Source of the DNA: an uncultured Prevotellaceae bacterium
GTDB taxonomy: Bacteria > Bacteroidota > Bacteroidia > Bacteroidales > Bacteroidaceae
NCBI GenBank assembly: GCA_937877625.1
Contig: CALFJG010000039.1
Coordinates: 1 to 64,000, forward strand
Direction: 5' to 3'
Length of the DNA stretch: 64,000 nt
The notes under the pieces are model-generated. The model searched no databases, was not told the DNA's origin, and worked only from the letters and a program-made list of their open reading frames with translations. The position numbers were made by a program, and so were the translations under genes. Each line of letters opens with the position of its first letter. Position 1 is the first letter of the stretch. Below are positions 25,795 to 33,378 of the stretch, in pieces.

Positions 25795-27126
25795 TTATGG
25801 AAAGAGGCTTGCTGTAGTTTGTTCCGTTTCGGCAGTAGGTGCTTCAAGTTCAAAGGACGGTGTGCGCCCCTCAGCAGCCTTTTCGTTGATTTCTGCCAGT
25901 TGTTCTTTCGTGCGCTTATAGGTTGGTGTACTTTCTACGAGGCTCACCACTTCTTCATTACCTAAGTTGGCGGGGTCGAACTTAAAGATAAAGCGCGAAC
26001 GCACGGGGGCGGGTCCTTGCGTGGTGGTGTTGTAGTAGTCGCCGCGTCGGATTTTGTTTTCCTCTGATTTCTGTTCGGAGAGTTGTTGGCTCTCGGCGGC
26101 ACGGCGTTTCTGCTTCTCAGAAATGCCAGGTACGATGCCTGTATCGAAACCCGTAGCCAAAATGGTGACTTTCACCTGTTTGCCGAGCGATGGGTCGGTG
26201 GCAAGCCCCCACTTGGTCTCTACATCTTCTTCCTGGAAGCGGGTCATAAAGTCGTTCACCTCATTCATTTCTTCCATCATCAGAGTGTCGCCGTCTTTCT
26301 CGGCGCAGAAAGAGATGGAGAGCAGTATTTTCTTTGATTTAAACACGTCGTTGTGGTTGAGCAACGGGCTATGTAATGCTTTATCAATAGCATTGCTCAC
26401 TCGGTTGGTGCCTTCTCCGTATCCGTAGGACATTATGGCCACTCCGCCGTCCTTTAGCACGGTGCAGACATCCTGGAAGTCAAGGTTGATAATGCCGTGC
26501 ATAGTGATAATCTCGGCTATGCTTCGTGCAGCGTTGCAAAGCGTGTCGTCTGCACGTTTGAAAGCGGTGGGTACAGAAAGTTCGCTATATACCTCACGCA
26601 AACGTTCGTTGTTGATAACCAAGAGTGCATCAACATAGCGTGCTATTTTCTCCACGCCATCAAGTGCTTGGTCTATTTTATTATTGCCTTCCCACAGGAA
26701 AGGTATGGTGACGATGCTCACGGTAAGTATTCCGAGGGCTTTTGCTTCTCGCGCGATGATAGGCGCAGCCCCAGTACCCGTGCCGCCGCCCATTCCTGCG
26801 GTGATAAATACCATTTTTGTGCCGTCGGAGAGCATTTTGCGAATGTCTTCAATGCTTTCTTCTGCGGCTTGTGCGGCGCGCTCGGGTTTGTTGCCTGCTC
26901 CGAGGCCGGCTTGTCCGAGTTGTAGGCGGAAAGGTACGGGGCTATCGGCCAGGGCTTTTGCGTCGGTGTTGCACACGGCAAAGTTTACGTCGTGAATACC
27001 CTCGCGATACATGTGGTTTACGGCGTTGCCGCCGCCACCGCCTACGCCGATAACTTTTATGATACTGGGCGAGGAGACATTTTCGCTCAGCGGTAGCATA
27101 TCGTGGTCTTCTTTTATGGCTTTCAT
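25795..27126 (-). CDS. ftsZ: cell division protein FtsZ
   Basis: Tubulin-like GTPase that forms the division ring. The N-terminal core is IIKVIGVGGGGGNAVNHMY, the tubulin signature is GMGGGTGTGAAPIIAREAK, and the GTPase/T7 segment is NLDFQDVCTVLKDGG. A variable linker of about 100 residues follows the C-terminal domain. The last residues (ETEQTTASLFP) do not show the usual IPxFLR-type peptide. I chose the ATG at 27126 (MKAIKEDHDMLPL); a start at 27099 (MLPLSENVSS) or the longer one at 27174 is possible. Last of murG-murC-ftsQ-ftsA-ftsZ. Confidence 0.97.
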   Translation of the reverse strand: MKAIKEDHDMLPLSENVSSPSIIKVIGVGGGGGNAVNHMYREGIHDVNFAVCNTDAKALADSPVPFRLQLGQAGLGAGNKPERAAQAAEESIEDIRKMLSDGTKMVFITAGMGGGTGTGAAPIIAREAKALGILTVSIVTIPFLWEGNNKIDQALDGVEKIARYVDALLVINNERLREVYSELSVPTAFKRADDTLCNAARSIAEIITMHGIINLDFQDVCTVLKDGGVAIMSYGYGEGTNRVSNAIDKALHSPLLNHNDVFKSKKILLSISFCAEKDGDTLMMEEMNEVNDFMTRFQEEDVETKWGLATDPSLGKQVKVTILATGFDTGIVPGISEKQKRRAAESQQLSEQKSEENKIRRGDYYNTTTQGPAPVRSRFIFKFDPANLGNEEVVSLVESTPTYKRTKEQLAEINEKAAEGRTPSFELEAPTAETEQTTASLFP

Positions 27127-27198
27127 AAGTAAGGATGAATAGATAGAAGTTAATGGTTGCTTTTCTCTTGTCAAGTTTAGTAATACACGGAAGTGTCT

Positions 27199-28635
27199 TT
27201 ATTCTTCTTCAGACACTAATTTGTTGAAGAACTTTGAGGCTCCGCCGGCCAGTCGTCCGAAGCGGTTTTTTAGGTTTTTGATTTTAGACTTTGCTGGTTT
27301 TTCTGTTTTCTCTGTTTCTTCGGACGGTGTGGTGTCGATGCTTCCTCCGCTGATACGTCCCTCGGTTGTGGCGGGGGCTTCGTTTGTAGTGGGTGGGGTG
27401 GCGGGGGCTTCAGACACTTGGGCGTTAGATACTTCCGCGTTTGCCTCAAAGATATTAACGGTTTGTCCGATAGGTCCGCCACAGCAGTTCTCTCCGCCTT
27501 TTTCTATAAGTGAAATAGCACTGTCGAACGAGCCGTCTTTATTGAACTCGTGTTTGTTGGTACGGAACGTGAGTTTGAGTCCGCGCGATACTTGTACGGG
27601 TATTTGTCTGTCGTCGGTAACTAATTTATATGCGCTGTCAATACCGCTTGTCTTGGCAACACCTCCGGTGAGTACAATGCCGCTCATAAGTTGTGAGAGT
27701 TTGTATTGCGAGAGGTCTATCTGGTATTTGACGTTGAGAATGATTTCTTCCAGACGTGCGCTGACGAGTTTTTTGAGGTCGTTGAGCGGATATTCTCTTC
27801 CGTCGGAGGTAGAGAACGTTTCTCGGTCTTCTTCGTCAATAAACTCCATACCGAAGTTGTATTTCAGTTTTATCTCTTCGGCCTCGGCTTCGTCCACTTG
27901 GTAGGCGGTGGCGATGTCTGTTGTGATGTTGTCGCCGCCTAAGGGGATGACGGCAAGGTGGCGCAGCAGCCCGCTCTTGAATATCGCCACGCTGGTGGTG
28001 CCTGCACCCATATCTACAAACACACATCCACTTTGGCGTTGCCGATCTCCGAGCATACCTTCGGCCAGCGAGAGAAATGTGACGGGGAGGTCAACGACTT
28101 CTATCCTACACCCAGCGAAGTTGTCTATGATTTGTTGTTTTGTTCCCGCCGAGGCCACGATGTTCAGGTAGTTTCCTGTGACACGTTGTGTAAGGATGCC
28201 TACGGGGTCATCGGTGCGGTGAGCGTCGAGCTTGTATTCCTGCGGCACTACGCCAATGATGTCGCAATCGGCGGGCTGTGAGGAGTTGTTTTCTTCTTGC
28301 AGCATATCAATCATCTGCTCTGTCACTTTCACGCGTTCGGGATACTGTTTGGAAATGCTGCTCAGTGTAGTGTGCATACCCATTCCTCCGATGCCCACAT
28401 AGGCTTTTGCCACGCTCATTCCTACGCCTTTTTCGAGTTTTTCCTTCAGGCGTGTGAGGCAGAGGCTAAACTTGTCGATGTTGTAGATGCGTCCTTTGCG
28501 AATAAACGTTTCGCTGGGCTCTTGAGCAAATGCGAGGATACGCACTGCCCCGTCGGGGTCTTTGTCGCCCGCTACGGCGCTGACTTTAGAGGAGCCGAGT
28601 TCTACCGCTACGATAAATCTGTCGTGTGTTGCCAT
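27199..28635 (-). CDS. ftsA: cell division protein FtsA
   Basis: Actin-like protein that anchors FtsZ to the membrane. It begins DRFIVAVELGSSKVSAVAGD (phosphate 1), has FVDMGAGTTSVAIFKSG (phosphate 2) and GIVLTGGVAKTSGIDSAYKLV (adenosine motif). The SHS2-type 1C domain is in the first half. A Pro/Thr/Glu-rich linker (about 385-450) is longer than in proteobacteria and leads to a terminal amphipathic helix, NRFGRLAGGASKFFNKLV, the membrane-targeting sequence. Length 478. It is six bases after ftsQ and 72 bases before ftsZ. Confidence 0.96.
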   Translation of the reverse strand: MATHDRFIVAVELGSSKVSAVAGDKDPDGAVRILAFAQEPSETFIRKGRIYNIDKFSLCLTRLKEKLEKGVGMSVAKAYVGIGGMGMHTTLSSISKQYPERVKVTEQMIDMLQEENNSSQPADCDIIGVVPQEYKLDAHRTDDPVGILTQRVTGNYLNIVASAGTKQQIIDNFAGCRIEVVDLPVTFLSLAEGMLGDRQRQSGCVFVDMGAGTTSVAIFKSGLLRHLAVIPLGGDNITTDIATAYQVDEAEAEEIKLKYNFGMEFIDEEDRETFSTSDGREYPLNDLKKLVSARLEEIILNVKYQIDLSQYKLSQLMSGIVLTGGVAKTSGIDSAYKLVTDDRQIPVQVSRGLKLTFRTNKHEFNKDGSFDSAISLIEKGGENCCGGPIGQTVNIFEANAEVSNAQVSEAPATPPTTNEAPATTEGRISGGSIDTTPSEETEKTEKPAKSKIKNLKNRFGRLAGGASKFFNKLVSEEE

Positions 28636-28641
28636 AGTTTG

Positions 28642-29409
28642 TTATTCTTTTTTATTCCTTTTGCAAATGATTTGTCCAGTGTGTTCCACATTGATTTCGG
28701 CATATTTGTTCCAGCCTATGGTAGGCATTACTTTTTCGTAGAGGGCTTGCAGGTTACGAAACTTTATGTCGATTTCGCTAAGGTTTCCGAGGTGAATAAG
28801 CCCGCTGCCGACGCGCGGCACGAGGTCCACGCTTCCATCGGTTCTGACATAGGCTTGCTCTATTTGGTCGTTCCAGAATTCGTTGTCGCGAAGGAAGAGA
28901 CCGAGAAGGAGAAGTTTGTTCTTAGCGTAGTTGCGGCTGATGCTTCCTGTGGCGACGATGAGGTCTGCGCTGTAGCCCATAGGTCCCATCGGTTTGCCGA
29001 GGGCATCGATGTAGTAGTCGTCGCCGTTGTCGGCCATAACGCGCAACAGAGGTAGGCGCTGTGCTATAAGGATGTTGAAACAGCCGTTGGGTGATTTGTA
29101 GCACGTGGCCTCACGTATGAAAGCGTTTTTTAGGAGTGTTTTTTGCACTTGCTCGCTATTGATTTGCTCCATCGGTTGGCCAATGAGTGTTATTTTCTCT
29201 TTGTTTAGGATGTTTTCTATTTCTTCGCGTGTGATAAAGCCTGCGCTGCTGCTGTCCATAATCCTTACATCGACACGCTTGCATACGTCGCTGGTGGGGC
29301 GGGTGGCGAGTTCGGTGAGTGCGAATACCAAGTAGCCGCTTGCTGCGAGTACGAGCATAATTTGCAGGCTTATGATGAGCCAGTTTTTGCGGGGTTTGGG
29401 ATTGTCCAT
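28642..29409 (-). CDS. ftsQ: cell division protein FtsQ
   Basis: Divisome protein that bridges cytoplasmic and periplasmic parts. It has a short basic cytoplasmic head (MDNPKPRKN), one membrane helix (WLIISLQIMLVLAASGYLVF), a POTRA domain (about 45-125) and the FtsQ domain with YYIDALGKPMGPMGYSADLI. Length 255. Sequence conservation of FtsQ is low, so the position between murC and ftsA carries weight in this call. Confidence 0.92.
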   Translation of the reverse strand: MDNPKPRKNWLIISLQIMLVLAASGYLVFALTELATRPTSDVCKRVDVRIMDSSSAGFITREEIENILNKEKITLIGQPMEQINSEQVQKTLLKNAFIREATCYKSPNGCFNILIAQRLPLLRVMADNGDDYYIDALGKPMGPMGYSADLIVATGSISRNYAKNKLLLLGLFLRDNEFWNDQIEQAYVRTDGSVDLVPRVGSGLIHLGNLSEIDIKFRNLQALYEKVMPTIGWNKYAEINVEHTGQIICKRNKKE

Positions 29410-29417
29410 CGGAGTTG

Positions 29418-30791
29418 TTAGGCTTTCTTGGCGTTGATTATTTCGGTGAAGCGTGGCATATAGTCCTCCACATCGCCGGCACCGAGTACCACAAGCACGT
29501 CGAAGTCTTCAGCCTTTACGATTTCGGGCAGTTCGGCTTTGCTGACGAGGCGTTTTTTTACGTCGGGTTTTATACGGTCGTAGATAAGGGCTGAGGTAAC
29601 TCCGTTGATGGGTCTTTCGCGTGCGGGATAGATTTCTGTGAGTATCACCTCGTCGAGCAGTGATAGGCTCTGTGCAAAGTCTTGATAGAAGTCGCGTGTA
29701 CGGGTGTAGAGATGTGGTTGAAATATGCCAGTGATGCGTCGGTTATTAAAGACTTCTTTTAGCGAGCGTATGCTGGCGGCTATCTCTTGTGGGTGGTGGG
29801 CGTAGTCGGAGAGGAGTACGTGTTGTTCGTTTCGGATTTTGAAGTCGAAGCGGCGGTCAACGCCACTGAACGATGCCATAGCGTGTCGGAGTTCCTCGGG
29901 TGTGGCACCTGCGATTTGTGCGAGTGCCATTGCCGCTATGCCGTTGTCGATGTTGATACTTACGGGTACGCCGAGTTCTACGTCGTCCACGTTGCCCAAG
30001 GGTGATTTATAGTCAAAGCGTATGCGCCCCTCTCCGATGCGTATGCGTTCGGCATGGAAATCGCCCTGTGTGCGGCTGTAGGTGAGGGTTGTTACGCCTA
30101 TCTGTGGGGCGGCTTGCATTTTCAGCCCTGTATGTAGGATGAGTGTTCCGCCAGGCTGTACGAGCGATGTGTAGTGGCTGAAACTTTCCAGATAGGCTTG
30201 CTCGGTGCCGTATATGTCGAGGTGGTCGGCATCTGTGCTGGTGACAACAGTGGCATAGGGACGCAGATGATGAAAAGAGCGGTCGAACTCATCAGCTTCT
30301 ATGACCACATAGGGCGAGGCTTTATCGAGCAGATAGTTTGTGCCGTAGTTTTTTGTGATTCCGCCGAGGAAGGCGTTGCATCCTATGTGGCTCTCGTGGA
30401 GTAGGTGGGCAACCATAGCACTTGTGGTGGTCTTTCCATGGGTGCCTGCTACGCAGAGGCCTTTCATTTCTCTTGTCAGCCGTCCGAGTACCTCGGCGCG
30501 TTTGAGGAGTGTGAAGCCGTGGTTGATGAACCATGCTTTCTCGCTATGGTCGGCTGGTATGGCGGGGGTATAGACAACGAGTGTGGTGTCCTTTGTCCGA
30601 CACGCTTCGGGGATTAAGGCGGGGTTGTCTTCATAGTGTATGCGTGCGCCTTCGTGTGCGAGTTCGCGTGTGAGGGGCGTTTCAGTGCGGTCGTAGCCCG
30701 CCACGGTGAGTCCGTGCGACAAGAAATAGCGTACCAAGGCACTCATTCCTATGCCGCCTGCCCCTATAAAGTATATGGCTGTGGGTTTCAT
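29418..30791 (-). CDS. murC: UDP-N-acetylmuramate--L-alanine ligase MurC
   Basis: ATP-dependent ligase that adds the first amino acid (L-alanine) to UDP-MurNAc in the cytoplasm. The N-terminal Rossmann motif is YFIGAGGIGMSALVRYFL, the ATP-binding P-loop AGTHGKTTTSAMVAHLL, and the Mur-ligase motifs ADEFDRSF and DYAHHPQEI are intact. Length 457 is normal. Its start overlaps the murG stop by four bases. Confidence 0.97.
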   Translation of the reverse strand: MKPTAIYFIGAGGIGMSALVRYFLSHGLTVAGYDRTETPLTRELAHEGARIHYEDNPALIPEACRTKDTTLVVYTPAIPADHSEKAWFINHGFTLLKRAEVLGRLTREMKGLCVAGTHGKTTTSAMVAHLLHESHIGCNAFLGGITKNYGTNYLLDKASPYVVIEADEFDRSFHHLRPYATVVTSTDADHLDIYGTEQAYLESFSHYTSLVQPGGTLILHTGLKMQAAPQIGVTTLTYSRTQGDFHAERIRIGEGRIRFDYKSPLGNVDDVELGVPVSINIDNGIAAMALAQIAGATPEELRHAMASFSGVDRRFDFKIRNEQHVLLSDYAHHPQEIAASIRSLKEVFNNRRITGIFQPHLYTRTRDFYQDFAQSLSLLDEVILTEIYPARERPINGVTSALIYDRIKPDVKKRLVSKAELPEIVKAEDFDVLVVLGAGDVEDYMPRFTEIINAKKA

Positions 30792-31915
30792 TTTGCAGGA
30801 GATGGTGTGTGGGCAAGTTTCAGTGCCTCATCGGCGATGTCGCTTGCGGCATTGGGTTTGGCCAAAAGCACGATGTTTTCGCCGAGAATGGCAAGGCGTT
30901 CCACGTCTTGTACGGTGTTGATGGCCAGTGGCAGGAGTAGTTCGCGTGCCTCGTCGTCTTTCACGTAGAGTGCGGCATCTTTTTGCACGAGTGCCAATGC
31001 GTTTTTTGTCTGGTGGTCTTCTGCCACGTTTGGCGAGGGAACGAGTATGGCTGGTTTTCCCAGCAGGCAAAACTCGCTTATGCTGCCAGCTCCGGCGCGT
31101 GAGATAACGAGGTCGGCAGCGGCGTAGGCGGCGGCCATATCTGCCACAAAGTCAGTGACAAAAAGGTTGTCGGGCTTGCCGCGGCGCTCCAGTTCTTTAT
31201 GAATTTCGTCGCTGTAGTATTTTCCTGTCTGCCAGATAAATTGCACCTTTGTTTGTTGCTGCACGAGGGGCAGGTTGCCCAATACGCTTTCGTTGATGGT
31301 GCGTGCTCCGAGCGAGCCGCCCACGATAAGTATGGTGCGTTTCCCGCTGCTTAGCCCAAAGGTTTTCAGTGCTTCGGCTTTGGTGGGTGCGGCCGAGAGC
31401 AGGTTTTGGCGCACGGGGTTGCCAGTGAAAACGATGTTCTCCTGAGGGAAGAAGCGTTCCATACCGTCGTAGGCCACACAGATTTTGTTGGCACGTTTAG
31501 CCAGCAGTTTGTTTGTCACTCCAGCATAGGAGTTTTGCTCTTGGATAAGGGTAGGAATACCTTGGCGTGCGGCTTCGTCGAGTGTGGGGCCGCTGGCATA
31601 TCCTCCTACGCCGATCACCACCTGCGGCTGAAAGTCTTTCAGCACTTTGCGCGCCTTGCGTCGGCTCTTCCAGAGTTTGTAGAGTACTGCGACATTGCGC
31701 CAGAGGTGTTTGCGGTCGAAACCCTCAACAGGTAGCCCGATGATCTCATAACCCGCCTGCGGGACACGTTGCATCTCCATACGCCCGAGGGCTCCGACAA
31801 AAAGTATCTCGGATTGGGGTTTTTTCTCACGAAGAGCGTTGGCAATAGAGATAGCAGGGAAGATGTGTCCTCCCGTCCCGCCGCCGCTCACAATCACGCG
31901 AAGTGTATTGTTCAT
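30788..31915 (-). CDS. murG: lipid II synthase MurG
   Basis: GT28 glycosyltransferase that adds GlcNAc to lipid I on the inner face of the membrane. The N-terminal GGGTGGHIFPAISIA loop and the donor-binding segment VISRAGAGSISEFCLLGKPAILVPSPNVAEDHQ are diagnostic, and IGVGGYASGP is present. Length 375 is normal. It is the first gene of this division block here: no ftsW, murD or mraY lies upstream, where the sequence becomes a 640-base gap. Confidence 0.97.
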   Translation of the reverse strand: MNNTLRVIVSGGGTGGHIFPAISIANALREKKPQSEILFVGALGRMEMQRVPQAGYEIIGLPVEGFDRKHLWRNVAVLYKLWKSRRKARKVLKDFQPQVVIGVGGYASGPTLDEAARQGIPTLIQEQNSYAGVTNKLLAKRANKICVAYDGMERFFPQENIVFTGNPVRQNLLSAAPTKAEALKTFGLSSGKRTILIVGGSLGARTINESVLGNLPLVQQQTKVQFIWQTGKYYSDEIHKELERRGKPDNLFVTDFVADMAAAYAAADLVISRAGAGSISEFCLLGKPAILVPSPNVAEDHQTKNALALVQKDAALYVKDDEARELLLPLAINTVQDVERLAILGENIVLLAKPNAASDIADEALKLAHTPSPAK

Positions 31916-31978
31916 GGTATATGTCCTTTTTCTTTTTCCTTAGGGAAGTCGTTTCGACAAACGTCAGTGCTTCAGGCG

Positions 31979-31986
31979 CAAAAGTA
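31979..31986 (-). promoter_or_regulatory. -7 box ahead of murG
   Basis: TACTTTTG on the minus strand, 63 bases before the murG start. There is no clear TTTG partner at 19-21 bases. Confidence 0.45.
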
Positions 31987-32135
31987 ACTCTTTTTGTGTG
32001 TTTTGGACGGCTTTTCTTCACAAAAAAGTTAGCCGTGCGAAAAAATATCTCTTTTTGCCTACCACCTCCAGCGCGTCTCGGAGAACACTTGTGCGTTTCT
32101 GTGACGAGGGAAATTCTTGCGTGGTTGATATAAAG

Positions 32136-32219
32136 AGTTCGTTTTCAACAGACTTTTGCTCGCCAAGGCAAAGCTGAAGCAAGCTTCGCTTTGCTCTTTT
32201 GGCTTAACGCAAAAGTTCC
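32136..32219. repeat. 84-bp hairpin repeat, copy 1
   Basis: It starts GTTCGTTTTCAACAG and ends TGGCTTAACGCAAAAGTTC, with an inner hairpin of GCAAAGC and GCTTTGC round GAAGCAAGCTTC. A second copy lies at 44083-44165. A weaker relic, CTCTGGCTTAACGCACAAGT, is present near 12820. It lies in the murG / CHU_C gap (31916-32554), which holds no supported gene. Confidence 0.75.
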
Positions 32220-32307
32220 TGTTTTTTTGCCTCTGCAATGTAATTTTGCTCTGGAGGAAGAAAAGGAATGGCGCAGCAACGTAAGTAAATGAGGTAAAAT
32301 TAGATAG

Positions 32308-32372
32308 AAAACTTCCTCGGACTAAGAAAAAACATAGTCCGAACAAGTTCTTCCTTAGTCCGAGGAAGTTTT
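32308..32372. repeat. palindrome with 19-bp arms and TAGTCCGA core
   Basis: AAAACTTCCTCGGACTAAG (32308-32326) pairs perfectly with CTTAGTCCGAGGAAGTTTT (32354-32372). The loop holds a further TAGTCCGA. It shares the TCGGACTA core with the long palindromes at 1655-1766, 39763-39872 and 51275-51330. Confidence 0.8.
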
Positions 32373-32519
32373 GCCGCCAGTGGGCAACGGAAAACAAGGG
32401 TGTGCCGGGCAAAAAAACAATGTTTATTACAGGTAAATTGTTCCAGTGTCCGGCACTTTGTCGGCGGGGTGTTGGCAAAAGAAAAATGGTGAATGGCCGC
32501 TCAACCGTTGAAATTATAT

Positions 32520-32527
32520 TACCTTTG
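32520..32527 (+). promoter_or_regulatory. -7 box ahead of the CHU_C-domain gene
   Basis: TACCTTTG, 27 bases before the ATG at 32555. A -33 element at the normal distance is not clear. Confidence 0.5.
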
Positions 32528-32554
32528 CCCCGTTTAGAACCAGTGGTTACAGAT

Positions 32555-33226
32555 ATGCGAAAATTATTGTTTGCTCTCTTGCTGTCTTGCAGCCTTATTG
32601 CTGCGGCGCAAACGGCCAACCCGCAGATGACATATGTCGATACCCTTGGCCTGACGCAGAACATCACGGAATACGACGGCTCTGCACCTTTTAAGGCCTC
32701 TTTTACTTCAAATATCTCCGATGCCGACGACTACACCCCGCTCTACGAGTGGCGCTTTATGCGCGTGGGCGATACAGAGCCTTTCCTTGTGCGCTACGAG
32801 GCCGACACAGAGTTTGAGTTTACACAGACTGGAACGTTTACCGTGCAGTTGCTCATTTCTTTCGTGCAGGGCGGCGACACCATCCTTTATGAGCAAGAAG
32901 AGCCTTTTGCTGTGAACATACGCGAGTCAATCCTCGAATTTCCCAACGCCTTTACGCCCAACGGCGACGGCATAAACGACACGTTTTCGGCTAAGAGCGG
33001 CTGGCAGAGCATTGTGTCGTTTCACGCGATGATTTTTTCGCGCTCGGGCAAGTTGCTTTATGAGTGGCACGACCCCGCAGGTAGTTGGGACGGACGCTCG
33101 GGTGGAAAAGTGGTACCCGACGGGGCTTACTACCTTCGCGTAGATGCAAAAGGAGCCGACGGGCGTACGTTCAACATTCGCAAGGTGATAAACATTCTCA
33201 CGGGCTATCGCGAAACGAGCGACTGA
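32555..33226 (+). CDS. secreted protein with gliding-motility-type (CHU_C) C-terminal domain
   Basis: A 223-residue protein with a Sec signal (MRKLLFALLLSCSLIAAAQ), a PKD/Ig-like middle (residues 40-130) and a C-terminal domain with the hallmark EFPNAFTPNGDGINDTFSAK, then GRSGGKVVPDGAYYLRVDAK. This is the CHU_C, type B sorting domain used by the type IX secretion system (family knowledge). I chose the ATG at 32555; the frame is open back to 32402, but the leader is not signal-like. The TACCTTTG box sits just upstream. The small size leaves the domain's passenger as little more than one Ig-like fold. Confidence 0.9.
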   Translation: MRKLLFALLLSCSLIAAAQTANPQMTYVDTLGLTQNITEYDGSAPFKASFTSNISDADDYTPLYEWRFMRVGDTEPFLVRYEADTEFEFTQTGTFTVQLLISFVQGGDTILYEQEEPFAVNIRESILEFPNAFTPNGDGINDTFSAKSGWQSIVSFHAMIFSRSGKLLYEWHDPAGSWDGRSGGKVVPDGAYYLRVDAKGADGRTFNIRKVINILTGYRETSD

Positions 33227-33253
33227 TGCTCTCCCTGACGCAAAGGTGTTTTT

Positions 33254-33295
33254 TTATTTTAGAAAAGCGGAACATTATTTTAGAAAAGCGGAACA
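33254..33295. repeat. perfect 21-bp tandem duplication
   Basis: TTATTTTAGAAAAGCGGAAC followed by A occurs twice without a gap (33254-33274 and 33275-33295), in the space between the CHU_C gene and uvrA. It has no visible coding role. Confidence 0.8.
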
Positions 33296-33378
33296 AACGC
33301 GGCCAAAACTTTTACTGAACAGAAAAAGACGCTTCCTCGGCACACAAAAGTGAGCCAGACGTAAAGTCACCGACCAAT

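Noticed and set aside
32059..32667. 202-codon frame on the minus strand ahead of murG
   Set aside because: It runs through the hairpin repeats and into the CHU_C gene, and resembles no protein; it is chance.
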